From JBGPYB01 sp041493035 (GTDB lineage: Bacteria; Acidobacteriota; Vicinamibacteria; Fen-336), in contig JBGPYB010000135.1 of NCBI GenBank assembly GCA_041493035.1, forward strand, positions 1 through 12,396: DNA of 12,396 bases, written 5' to 3'. The notes under the pieces are model-generated. The model was not told the origin of the DNA, did no database searches, and saw only the letters and a list, made by a program, of their open reading frames with translations. This document shows, piece after piece, positions 1-6,834 of this stretch. Within the stretch, counting starts at the first letter, position 1. The number at the start of each line of letters is the position of its first letter. The translations under genes were made by a program, and so were the position numbers.

Positions 1-2
1 AG

Positions 3-137
3 CTGATAGCTCTGCGACGTGCGGCGCAGCGCGCTCGCCAGACTGCGGCCCGGACGAACACAAGAGTCATCGTTCTGGTGAAGGGAAAACTTCGTCGGCT
101 CAGACCCTCCGACGTGGAGTTCAAGAACGCCAAATGA
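3..137 (+). CDS. Possible C-terminal tail of a small unidentified protein, cut by the window edge
   Basis: The frame starting at position 3 is open from the window edge to a TGA at 135-137 and gives 44 residues. The composition is that of a small basic, helical protein end: an Ala/Arg-rich segment (ALRRAAQRARQTAARTNTRV) followed by a short hydrophobic strand (VIVLVKG) and a charged tail. That helix-then-strand ending is common in short hypothetical and antitoxin-like proteins, but I do not recognise a family. Its stop codon lies inside the inverted repeat at 109-149. The other two forward frames stop early or look non-coding. The call rests only on an open frame and its composition, so it could be chance. 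Confidence 0.25.
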   Translation: MIALRRAAQRARQTAARTNTRVIVLVKGKLRRLRPSDVEFKNAK

Positions 138-149
138 ACTCCACGTCGG
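109..149. repeat. Perfect 14-bp inverted repeat with 13-nt loop
   Basis: The arms CCGACGTGGAGTTC (109-122) and GAACTCCACGTCGG (136-149) are exact reverse complements separated by 13 nt. No T-run follows on either strand, so a classical intrinsic terminator is not well supported. It overlaps the stop codon of the possible upstream reading frame. It could be a terminator without a U-tract, a mobile-element end or a protein-binding dyad. Confidence 0.7.
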
Positions 150-390
150 TGCGATCGCCGGCCGCCTGAGCCTCCGACCTGGTAGCTCTCCTATGGGAAC
201 AATGTCCTGAGAACTGGCAGCTATCCCGCTTTGCGGTAGAGAGCGTACCGTTCGGCTTGGGGCTTCCCCCCGTTCGCAGCGCGAGGAGTCTCTCAGAGGG
301 GAGGAGCATCGCGCTGCGGGAGCGGGAGAGAGCGAAGGGATCAGGCGGGCGGTCGAAGGCCGCACCCGGCCGAGCCGCCTTGGCTGCCTC

Positions 391-567
391 TACTGGCAGG
401 CTTGGCGGCCTTCAGACGGTGAGATCGGCCATATGGGTCCGTTCCAGGAGAACGCAGCCCTCTTCGAGCATCTCTTCGGGCGGCTCGCCGCTTGGGCTGG
501 ACCGCGGGGACTCCTGGACGATCCCTCCAGCAGGCTGCTCTATGATAATCCCGATATCACCGAGTGA
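391..567 (+). pseudogene. Possible decayed C-terminus of an unidentified enzyme (amidohydrolase-like guess)
   Basis: One forward frame (codons from 391) gives a protein-like stretch that includes GPFQENAALFEHLFGRLAAW and later RLLYDNPDITE, ending at TGA 565-567. The spacing of a helix followed by an 'LLYDNP' tail resembles the end of amidohydrolase_2 TIM-barrel enzymes, where a final helix precedes '(V)DNPARLYG'. This is a weak resemblance from memory, not a family assignment. The frame upstream of about 390 looks random and no start is evident. The stop is created exactly where the ABC-ATPase repeat begins (564), as expected if DNA joined there and ended an older gene. Nothing else convincing was seen between 150 and 390. 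Confidence 0.25.
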
Positions 568-727
568 CGATGATGTTCGGGGAACGGATGGAATCGGAGC
601 GGCCCGGCAGGCGGGAGCGCCGCGGCGGCCGGCTGAAGCCCGGCCCATTCTGGAACTGCGCGGGGCCTCCTCGCACGCCAGCGGCAGCGAGACTCCGCTC
701 CGTGGCCTGGACCTGAGCGTAGCGGCC
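564..727 (+). pseudogene. Orphan fragment of a BMP-type ABC transporter ATPase gene
   Basis: This 164-bp segment matches 2784-2948, inside the intact ATPase gene, with about 18 substitutions and one single-base deletion by hand count, roughly 89% identity. The deletion, near position 588, puts the part matching VTMMFGER in a different frame from the rest. The downstream part reads RQAGAPRRPAEARPILELRG, continuing to ETPLRGLDLSVAA, and corresponds to ATPase residues 251-291, the linker and start of the second nucleotide-binding domain. Neither the Walker A before it nor the second-domain motifs after it are present. Several amino-acid differences are conservative (Asp/Glu, Val/Ile, Ser/Thr). 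This suggests it came from a once-functional paralogue rather than a recent local copy. Confidence 0.75.
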
Positions 728-811
728 ATGATCCTGGGCACGAGCTTCCGCGATCCGGCGGCAGTGCTCACGCGTCTGCTCGACGGGGCGCGGCCCCGCC
801 ACGAGGGCTGA
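728..811 (+). pseudogene. Unidentified 28-codon C-terminus in the frame of the ABC fragment
   Basis: Immediately after the ATPase repeat ends, the same frame continues as ILGTSFRDPAAVLTRLLDGA and a short basic tail to TGA 809-811. Codon third positions are strongly G/C, as in the real genes here, so it looks like the tail of a true protein. It has no counterpart in the intact ATPase gene. I do not recognise the family. It carries the ribosome binding site of carbamate kinase (GAGGG, 803-807) and ends 3 nt before that gene, an operon-like junction. It probably marks a gene once upstream of carbamate kinase whose 5' part was replaced by the ATPase fragment. Confidence 0.35.
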
Positions 812-814
812 GCC

Positions 815-1768
815 GTGCCCCCCGGCACTGGCGATCTCGTCGTCCTCGCCATCGGCGGCAACTCGCTCATCAGGGACGAGCGCCACAGGAGCGTCCCCGA
901 CCAGTGGGCTCTGGTTCGCGAAACCTGCCATCACGTGGCCCAGATCGTCGCTGCCGGGCACCGCGTGGTGATCACCCACGGCAACGGGCCGCAGGTCGGC
1001 TTCATCCTTCGCCGCTCCGAGTTGGCTAGCCACGAGCTGCACGAGGTGCCGCTCGATTCGTGCGACGCGGACACCCAGGGGGAAATCGGCTACATGATCC
1101 AGCAGTCACTCGCCAACGAGTTCCGGCGGCGCGGCATGGCGAAAAGCGCGGTGTCGGTCGTCACCCAGGTCGAGGTCGACCCAGCGAGCCCAGAATTCAA
1201 GCGGCCATCGAAGCCGATCGGCTTGCCTATGGACGAAGCGACGGCGCGAGCGCGGTCGGCAAAAGGGGGCTGGCCGATCGCCGGGGACGCCGGCTGCGGC
1301 TGGCGGCGAGTTGTACCGAGCCCGGAGCCAGTGGCGATCGTCGAGCTCAGCGCCATTCGCGCCCTGATCGAGGCCGGCTTCGTCGTCACGGCCGTCGGCG
1401 GGGGCGGGATTCCGGTGGTGCGGGATGCGGTCGGCGACTATCGCGGCATCGAGGCGGTGATCGACAAGGACCTGGCCACATCGCTGCTCGCCTGCGACCT
1501 CGCCGCCGACCACCTGGTCATCTCGACGAGCGTGCGCCGGGTCTGCCTGGACTTTGGCCGCTCGACCCAGCGCGAGCTCGACCGGCTCACTCTCGCCGAG
1601 GCCCGCCGCTATCTTGCCGACGGCCAGTTCGGACGCGGCAGCATGGCGCCCAAGATCGACGCTGCTATCCGCTTCCTCGCCCGCGGTGGCAGGCGGGTCG
1701 TCATCACCTGCCCCGACGAGATCGAGGACGCCGTCGAGGGCCGCGCCGGGACTCTCGTCGAGGGGTAG
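815..1768 (+). CDS. arcC: Carbamate kinase
   Basis: Carbamate kinase acts in the cytoplasm and here would run catabolically: carbamoyl phosphate + ADP gives ATP + carbamate, which decays to CO2 and ammonia. All family motifs are visible over 317 residues, the usual length of about 310: AIGGN (12-16), HGNGPQVG (55-62), TQGEIGYM (87-94), KPIG (133-136), DAGCGWRRVVPSP (158-170), GGGGIPVV (195-202), EAVIDKD (213-219) and GSMAPKI (275-281). The GTG start is firm. It is the first start after an in-frame TGA (809-811), has GAGGG 7 nt upstream, and the next Met is far inside the fold. The arginine-deiminase genes usually paired with arcC are absent. The proteins encoded downstream are carbamoyltransferase-type, so it is functionally closer to E. 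coli AllK (YbcF). It is separated from the main operon by about 300 bp. Confidence 0.95.
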   Translation: MPPGTGDLVVLAIGGNSLIRDERHRSVPDQWALVRETCHHVAQIVAAGHRVVITHGNGPQVGFILRRSELASHELHEVPLDSCDADTQGEIGYMIQQSLANEFRRRGMAKSAVSVVTQVEVDPASPEFKRPSKPIGLPMDEATARARSAKGGWPIAGDAGCGWRRVVPSPEPVAIVELSAIRALIEAGFVVTAVGGGGIPVVRDAVGDYRGIEAVIDKDLATSLLACDLAADHLVISTSVRRVCLDFGRSTQRELDRLTLAEARRYLADGQFGRGSMAPKIDAAIRFLARGGRRVVITCPDEIEDAVEGRAGTLVEG

Positions 1769-1782
1769 CGGGCCCGCCGAAG

Positions 1783-1813
1783 GGGGCTCCGGTCTAGTGA
1801 TGGCCGGCGCCCC
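1783..1813 (+). terminator. Terminator-like hairpin after carbamate kinase
   Basis: GGGGCTCCGG (1783-1792) pairs with CCGGCGCCCC (1804-1813), a 10-bp stem with one mismatch and an 11-nt loop, 15 nt past the carbamate kinase stop. The following sequence has only scattered T residues, so termination may be weak. It suggests that carbamate kinase and the transporter operon are separate transcription units. Confidence 0.35.
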
Positions 1814-2075
1814 GCCTTCGACCCCTTGCTTTCGGTATTGGTCCGCTTGCGGCGCTCCGTCCCGGGACCAAACGGAACGGAATGGGTGGGCACGGCCTCC
1901 CTCAATAGGAGAAGACGTTGGTGTCTTTGAATCAGGCGTCGCGGGCGACAACCGGTGAAGGATCTGGGTAGAGATGAAAGATGACGAGCGGCATGAACAT
2001 GAACGACGAAGGTGGCGCATACGCACGACGTTGAGATCTGCCTCGCCGTGAAACCACTGTGAAGCGACCGCGGCC
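1814..2075 (+). promoter_or_regulatory. Non-coding leader presumed to hold the operon promoter
   Basis: No credible gene lies between the carbamate kinase hairpin and the ATPase start. The operon promoter is inferred to be here because this is the only sizeable gap before eight closely packed genes, but I cannot point to a convincing -35/-10 pair. A 7-bp inverted repeat, TTGGTCC (1838-1844) and GGACCAA (1865-1871), spaced by 20 nt, might be an operator or a small RNA hairpin. A 25-codon reading frame (ATG near 1974) is too weak to call. Confidence 0.3.
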
Positions 2076-3617
2076 ATGAGCGTTCCGGTTGCAGCACCTC
2101 TCCTCGATATTCGCGGGGTCTCCAAGCGGTACGGCGCGGTCCAGGCCAATGACAAAGTTGATCTCAGTTTGTACGCCGGGGAAGTCCATGCGCTTATCGG
2201 GGAAAACGGCGCAGGGAAAAGTACGCTTTCGAGAATCGCCTACGGTTTTACCCGCCCTGACTCCGGCGAGATTTTCCTGAATGGGAAGGCGGCGGACGTG
2301 CACTCCCCGCGCGAGGCGCGGGCACACCACATCGGCATGGTGTTCCAGAACTTCATGCTGATCCCTGCACTCAGTGTTCTCGAGAACATCGCGCTCTTCC
2401 TGACTGACCTTCCGCCCGTCATGCACCCGCAGGCAGTCGCGAAACGGATTCTCGAATTCGGCGAACGGTTCGGCTTGACCGTCGACCCTCACGCCCCGGT
2501 CCGCCAGCTTTCGGTGGGCGATCGACAGAAAGTGGAGATCCTCAAGCTGCTCATGGCTAAAGCCCGGATCCTCATCTTCGACGAACCAACGAGAGTGCTG
2601 GCTCCGCATGAGGTGAAAGCCCTGTTCCGGGTTTTTTCAGCCCTGAAGGCGGAGGGTTTCGCGATTCTGTTCATCACGCACAAGCTGCAGGAGGTGGTCC
2701 GCTGCGCCGATCGCATCACCGTAATGCGGCAGGGCCGCGTGGTGGGAAGTTTCGGGTCGGGGCAGGCGGATGTGGAGACCCTCGTGACGATGATGTTCGG
2801 GGAACGGGGCGCAATCGGATTAGCCCGGCAAGCAGAAGTGCCGCGGCGGCCCGCTGAAGCCCGGCCCATTCTGGAACTGCGCGGGGCCTCCTCGCACGCC
2901 ACTGGTAGCGAGACTCCGCTCCGCGGCCTGGAGCTGAGCATCGCGGCCGGTGAGATCGTCGGTGTGGCTGGTGTTTCCGGAAGCGGCCAGAAAGAGCTTG
3001 GGGATCTGATCCTCGGCCTGCGCTCGCTGTCCGCAGGAAGCAAGTGGTTCTGCGGCGCCAACGCATCATCCTGGTCCATCGCGCGGATGAGGGAGAGCGG
3101 TGTCGCGTTCGTGCCTGAAGACCCCCTGTTGATGGCGGCCGTGGGCGGCATGTCCGTGCGGGAGAACCTCTCGCTGGGCACGGGTCGGCGGTACCAGAGC
3201 GGTGTCCGCACCGATTGGCCGGCCCTCGAAACGACCATGCGCGAGTCCTTCGAGGCGCTTGCCTTTCCCATCCCACCGCTCGACCCACCCATCGGCACGC
3301 TGTCGGGTGGCAATCTCCAGCGAGTGGTGATCGCCCGCGAAATGGCTCACGGACCCAAGCTCATCGTCGCGCTGTATCCCACCCGCGGGCTGGACGTTCG
3401 GAGCGCGGCATCCTTGCGGGATCTGCTCCGGCGAGAGCGCGATGGCGGCAGCGGCGTGCTCCTGATCTCGGAGGACCTCGATGAGCTCGCGGAGATGACG
3501 GATCGACTGCTCGTCCTGTTCGAAGGCGCCATCGTCGGGGAGTTCAGCCGCGGCACCTGGCAGCCCGAGGAAGTTGGGCGCCTGATGACGGGATCGACGG
3601 AGGTGAACGTTGCCTGA
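2076..3617 (+). CDS. BMP-type ABC importer, dual-domain ATPase subunit
   Basis: This is a duplicated nucleotide-binding protein of the sugar/nucleoside importer class (RbsA/YufO type), powering the two permeases encoded next. The first domain carries Walker A GENGAGKST (42-50), Q-loop Gln91, signature LSVGD (145-149), Walker B ILIFDEPT (165-172) and switch His202. The second domain (from about 265) has the degenerate P-loop GVSGSGQK (299-306) typical of this class, signature LSGGN (409-413) and LYPTRGLD (433-440) in place of a normal Walker B. The 513-residue length is normal. The start is the first Met after an in-frame TGA at 2049; its Shine-Dalgarno is poor. The region coding for residues 237-291 exists as a decayed second copy near the window start. 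The gene overlaps the next by 8 nt. Confidence 0.95.
   Translation: MSVPVAAPLLDIRGVSKRYGAVQANDKVDLSLYAGEVHALIGENGAGKSTLSRIAYGFTRPDSGEIFLNGKAADVHSPREARAHHIGMVFQNFMLIPALSVLENIALFLTDLPPVMHPQAVAKRILEFGERFGLTVDPHAPVRQLSVGDRQKVEILKLLMAKARILIFDEPTRVLAPHEVKALFRVFSALKAEGFAILFITHKLQEVVRCADRITVMRQGRVVGSFGSGQADVETLVTMMFGERGAIGLARQAEVPRRPAEARPILELRGASSHATGSETPLRGLELSIAAGEIVGVAGVSGSGQKELGDLILGLRSLSAGSKWFCGANASSWSIARMRESGVAFVPEDPLLMAAVGGMSVRENLSLGTGRRYQSGVRTDWPALETTMRESFEALAFPIPPLDPPIGTLSGGNLQRVVIAREMAHGPKLIVALYPTRGLDVRSAASLRDLLRRERDGGSGVLLISEDLDELAEMTDRLLVLFEGAIVGEFSRGTWQPEEVGRLMTGSTEVNVA
2784..2948 (+). repeat. Intact copy of the 165-bp direct repeat (partner of 564-727)
   Basis: This stretch inside the ATPase gene is the functional counterpart of the orphan fragment 2.2 kb upstream. 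The two copies lie in direct orientation and flank carbamate kinase plus the first half of the ATPase gene. Recombination between them would delete about 2.2 kb, though divergence of about 11% limits that. Confidence 0.8.
3599..3603 (+). promoter_or_regulatory. Ribosome binding site that decides a TTG start
   Basis: GGAGG sits 6 nt before the TTG at 3610, inside the last codons of the ATPase gene. It supports a TTG start for the first permease rather than an internal Met, and fits translational coupling across the 8-nt overlap. Confidence 0.65.
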
Positions 3618-4659
3618 GAGGGGCCTCACCGCTGTCCTCCGCAGTTCCACGGCCTTGCGGAAGACAGCGCGCAGCTGCGGGATCGGCGGCGCCGCGCTCA
3701 TGATGTTCGCGGCCATCCTGCTTGTGGCGGGGAAGGATCCGCTCAGGGCGTACATGGACACCTTCCATTACACCCTGGCTAACACCTATGGATTCTCCGA
3801 ACTGCTGGTCCGCATGACACCATTGCTCCTGGCAGCGGTTGCCGTAGCCCTTCCGGCCCGCCTCGGCCTCATCAACGTCGGAGGTGAAGGCCAGCTCTAC
3901 ATGGGCGCTTTCATGGCCTCGGCCGGCGCTTTCCTCCTCCCCAAGGCGCCCGGGTGGATCCTCCTTCCTTTCGTCGCGCTCATGGGGTTCTTGGGGGGGG
4001 CGATCTGGGCTGCCATCCCCGGGATCCTGCGGGCCGGAAAACTGGTCAACGAGACCGTCGCGACACTCCTGCTCAACTACGTTGCTCCCCTCATCGTGAG
4101 CTACTTCGTCTTCGGCCCCTGGCGGGCCGCGGAGAATTCCGCTTATCCCCAGTCCTCGCCGTTCCCGGACGCGGCCCTGCTACCCTCCTTCTTCAACACC
4201 CGGATCCATGCCGGCCTCCTCATCGCCCTGGCGGCGCTGCTCGCCTACTGGCTGATCCTCGAAAAGACTCGCTGGGGTGTCGACATGAGGGCGATCGGCG
4301 GCAATGCGGAAGCCGCCCAGCGCCTGGGCATTCCCGTGCCGACCTGGATAGTGACGGCGCTGGCTGTCGGTGGTGGTTTCGCGGGGCTCGCGGGCATGGG
4401 GGAGGCGATGGGCATAGCCGGACGCCTGCGCCAAGACCTCTCGCCGGGCTACGGATTCTCGGGGTTCCTCATCGCCTGGCTCGCAGGAGGCAGAGCCCTC
4501 GGGATTGTGCTCATGGCCTTCCTCTTCGCCATCATCACCTCGGCAGGGGACACCCTCCAGATGACCCAGGGAGTGCCGTATGCGGTGGTCAATATCCTGC
4601 TCGCCATGATCCTTTTCATCGTGCTCGCCAGCCGGTCAGCAGGGGGGACTTCGAAATGA
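3610..4659 (+). CDS. BMP-type ABC importer, permease subunit 1 (YufP-like)
   Basis: This is an inner-membrane permease of the BPD_transp_2 (LivM/RbsC-like) class that pairs with the next gene product to form the channel. It has 349 residues, mostly hydrophobic, with many predicted membrane spans. The diagnostic loop LINVGGEGQLYMGA (around residues 93-106) is the form seen in nucleoside/BMP-type permeases. A later cytoplasmic loop, MRAIGGNAEAAQRLGI (around 226-241), is the coupling region contacting the ATPase. The TTG start is preceded by GGAGG. It overlaps the ATPase gene by 8 nt and the second permease gene by 4 nt (ATGA), so the three are translationally coupled. The BMP class is known for purine and nucleoside uptake, but permease sequence does not fix the substrate. 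Confidence 0.93.
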   Translation: MPERGLTAVLRSSTALRKTARSCGIGGAALMMFAAILLVAGKDPLRAYMDTFHYTLANTYGFSELLVRMTPLLLAAVAVALPARLGLINVGGEGQLYMGAFMASAGAFLLPKAPGWILLPFVALMGFLGGAIWAAIPGILRAGKLVNETVATLLLNYVAPLIVSYFVFGPWRAAENSAYPQSSPFPDAALLPSFFNTRIHAGLLIALAALLAYWLILEKTRWGVDMRAIGGNAEAAQRLGIPVPTWIVTALAVGGGFAGLAGMGEAMGIAGRLRQDLSPGYGFSGFLIAWLAGGRALGIVLMAFLFAIITSAGDTLQMTQGVPYAVVNILLAMILFIVLASRSAGGTSK

Positions 4660-5576
4660 CCGCGCCGCTGATCCTCGGGTTGTTGGCGGGCGCGATCCTC
4701 TCGGGGACCTCGCTCCTGTATGCCACACTCGGGGAAACGATCGTCGAGCGCTCGGGCATCGTCAACCTGGGGCTCGAGGGGATCCTCCTGATCGGTGCGT
4801 CCGTGGGATTTTCGGTCACCGCCACCACGGGGAAGGCATGGTTGGGGCTGATGGCAGCCGGCATGGCGGGAGGCCTGGCCAATGTGCTCTTCGGGTGGCT
4901 CGTGGTTACGCGGAAGGCCAATCAGCTGGCGAGTGGCCTCGCGATGATGTTCTTTGGTTTCGGAGCGAGCGCACTGATCGGCGCACCCTACGTGGGTGCC
5001 GTCATTGTCGGTCTGCCCAAGTGGAGGCCATCGTGGCTGGCTGGTTTTCGCTGGGTGAAGGCGACGACCCTTTTCAACTGGGACCTCGTCACCTGGCTCG
5101 CTATTCCGATGGCCATTCTGGTCTGGTGGGCCTTGTTCAGGACGCGCTGGGGGCTTGGCGTGCGCGCGGTGGGCGAAAGCCCTGCAGTGGCCTTCGCGGC
5201 AGGACGCAATCCTGCCATCCTGCAGTACCAGGCGCTTTCCTGCGGCGGAGTGCTGGGAGGGCTCGCGGGCGCGCATCTTTCCGTTACTTTGGCCATGACC
5301 TGGTCGGAGTACATGACCGCTGGACGGGGGTTCATCGTCATCGCTCTCGTCATCTTCTCCAAGTGGAACCCGCTGCGGGCCGTCGCGGCAGCTCTTCTTT
5401 TCGGCGGAGCGGAGGCCTTGCAGCTTCAGATGCAGGCGCGCGGATCGGTCATCTCGCCGTTTCTCCTCGAAATGTCCCCCTACATCCTGACTCTCATGAT
5501 CCTGCTTGCCTGGGGCGGGTCGCGAAGGCTTTCGGCCCCGGCAGGCTTGGGCAGGACGTTCTATGGCTCGGAATGA
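4656..5576 (+). CDS. BMP-type ABC importer, permease subunit 2 (YufQ-like)
   Basis: This is the second inner-membrane permease of the importer, 306 residues, the usual shorter partner. The conserved IVNLGLEGILLIGA loop (around 36-49) matches the equivalent loop of permease 1, and VRAVGESPAVAFAAG (around 169-183) is the cytoplasmic ATPase-coupling loop. The C-terminal half keeps alternating hydrophobic segments typical of BPD_transp_2 proteins. The start ATG at 4656 shares its last bases with the stop of permease 1 (ATGA), with a purine-rich AGGGGGG about 10 nt upstream. The same frame stays open upstream to 3954, but that stretch is an out-of-frame reading of permease 1. A 178-nt gap follows. 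Confidence 0.93.
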   Translation: MTAPLILGLLAGAILSGTSLLYATLGETIVERSGIVNLGLEGILLIGASVGFSVTATTGKAWLGLMAAGMAGGLANVLFGWLVVTRKANQLASGLAMMFFGFGASALIGAPYVGAVIVGLPKWRPSWLAGFRWVKATTLFNWDLVTWLAIPMAILVWWALFRTRWGLGVRAVGESPAVAFAAGRNPAILQYQALSCGGVLGGLAGAHLSVTLAMTWSEYMTAGRGFIVIALVIFSKWNPLRAVAAALLFGGAEALQLQMQARGSVISPFLLEMSPYILTLMILLAWGGSRRLSAPAGLGRTFYGSE

Positions 5577-5754
5577 CCGGTTCCTGTCTCGCCCACCGAC
5601 CTCGCCCCATCACCCCTCATGCCCCAGGGAGGTGAACGAGCCAACCCATGGCGCGTACCACATCACCCGCAGTGGCCCTCGTACACCACTTGACAGGACG
5701 TGGCAACTCGATGTCCCCCTCGCGAAACTGGTTCATTGACTTGGAGGTGCTCTC
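5577..5754 (+). other. 178-nt spacer before the binding-protein gene
   Basis: This is the largest gap inside the operon. It contains a TTGACA near 5691 that could be a -35 box, but no good -10 at the right spacing. Such gaps before binding-protein genes often hold an extra promoter or a processing hairpin that raises expression. A 36-codon frame (5648-5758) runs into the GTG start of the next gene with a GTGA overlap. Its composition is unconvincing, so it is not called as a gene. Confidence 0.3.
5743..5747 (+). promoter_or_regulatory. Strong ribosome binding site for the GTG-started binding protein
   Basis: GGAGG ends 7 nt before the GTG at 5755. It favours this start over the ATG two codons later. 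Confidence 0.7.
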
Positions 5755-6831
5755 GTGAAGATGAAATTCGGACTCTTCGTTTCCTGGATCGTCCTTGCCT
5801 GCAGCCTGGCCGCCCAACCCGCCTTCAGCGAGCCAACGCCGCTGATCATCGGCGTGGTCTACGTTGGAGCCGTCAACGACTACGGGTACAACGCGTCGTT
5901 CCATCAAGCCTTCACGCAGGTCGCAACGAACCTCCCCGGAGTCAAGCTCGTCGAGGTGGAGAACGTCCCGGAGAGCGGTGAAGCCGAGCGGGTCATGGAA
6001 GGCCTGGTCCAGCAAGGCGCAAGGCTGATCTTCCCCACGAGCTTCGGGTATCAGGACTCCGCGCGCAAGGTTGCGAAGAGGCACAAGGACGTCGCCTTTG
6101 CATTCGCCGGGGACGGTGACACAGCGAAGAACTTCGGCGTTTTCTTCGGATCCACGCAGGCGGCCATGTACCCGATGGGTGTGGCGGCAGGCAAGATGAC
6201 CAAGACCAACAAACTCGGGTTCGTCATCGGGATGCCGATCGGCTACGCGCTAGGGAACGTGAATGCATTCCAACTGGGCGCGAGGTCGGTCAATCCAAAA
6301 GCGCAGACGGTTGTCGTTGTGACGGGCGGATGGTCCGATAAGGCCAAGGAGGCCGGTGCCGCCAACGCCCTCCTCGACCAGGGGTGCGATGTGGTCGCGA
6401 TGCACGTTGATTCCCCTGTGACCATCATCCAGACCGTCGAGGCTCGAGGGGGCATGTCGATCGGTTTCCAGTCGGTTGAGGCGCGCGCGCTCGCCCCGAA
6501 AGGGTGGATCACGGGTCTCGGCTTCACCTGGGCGCCATACTTCACGGAGCTGGCAAAGAGCGTCATCGCCGGCCGCTACCGCGGGGAGGCTGTATACCGG
6601 GGCCTGGGTGAGATGGTTGCCATCGCTCCCTTTGGGGCGTCCGTGCCTGCCGACGTTCAGGACCTCGTGAACAAGGCGGCTGCCAAAGTCGCGAAGGGCT
6701 TCAACCCCTTCACCGGACCTTTGACCGACAACAGGGGGAACCTCGTGCTTCCACCCGGAGCGACCGTCGGCGCGGATCAGATGGGCAGCATGAGCTGGTA
6801 CGTCGACGGCGTGATCGGAAAGGCCCGGTAG
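5755..6831 (+). CDS. BMP-family substrate-binding protein of the ABC importer
   Basis: This is the periplasmic receptor that captures the substrate and delivers it to the permeases. Residues 1-25 are a signal peptide with a hydrophobic core (LFVSWIVLACSLAA). Cys16 sits in an imperfect lipobox (V-L-A-C), so it may be a lipoprotein; cleavage after AFS (about residue 25) by signal peptidase I is the alternative. The mature part begins with the BMP strand IIGVVYVGAVNDYGYN (31-46) and continues with LIFPTSFGY (91-99), FAFAGDG (116-122), GKMTKTNKLGFVIG (146-159) and GCDVVAMHVDSP (210-221). The order and spacing are as in PnrA/TmpC-type proteins. Length 358 is normal. The family is best known for purine nucleosides, but members with other ligands exist, so the substrate is open. 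It ends 3 nt before the DUF1116 gene. Confidence 0.93.
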   Translation: MKMKFGLFVSWIVLACSLAAQPAFSEPTPLIIGVVYVGAVNDYGYNASFHQAFTQVATNLPGVKLVEVENVPESGEAERVMEGLVQQGARLIFPTSFGYQDSARKVAKRHKDVAFAFAGDGDTAKNFGVFFGSTQAAMYPMGVAAGKMTKTNKLGFVIGMPIGYALGNVNAFQLGARSVNPKAQTVVVVTGGWSDKAKEAGAANALLDQGCDVVAMHVDSPVTIIQTVEARGGMSIGFQSVEARALAPKGWITGLGFTWAPYFTELAKSVIAGRYRGEAVYRGLGEMVAIAPFGASVPADVQDLVNKAAAKVAKGFNPFTGPLTDNRGNLVLPPGATVGADQMGSMSWYVDGVIGKAR

Positions 6832-6834
6832 ACC

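Noticed and set aside
257..811. 184-residue open frame upstream of carbamate kinase as a single gene
   Set aside because: Only the part from about 590 onward has meaning (ATPase fragment plus an unidentified tail). The first 110 codons are Ser/Arg-rich and the frame is a patchwork of joined pieces.
1106..2155. 349-residue open frame on the minus strand across carbamate kinase and the following gap
   Set aside because: No recognisable motifs, and it is mostly the mirror of a firmly identified gene.
3954..5576. 540-residue open frame covering permease 2 with a long N-terminal extension
   Set aside because: The first 234 codons are an Arg/Pro/His-rich out-of-frame reading of permease 1. The membrane protein proper begins at the ATGA junction at 4656.
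5648..5758. 36-codon frame coupled to the binding-protein start by GTGA
   Set aside because: The Shine-Dalgarno is too distant and the peptide has no recognisable features. Another frame here reads GAYHITRSG, faintly like a RAYT start, but lacks the preceding MARPLR block and is taken as chance.
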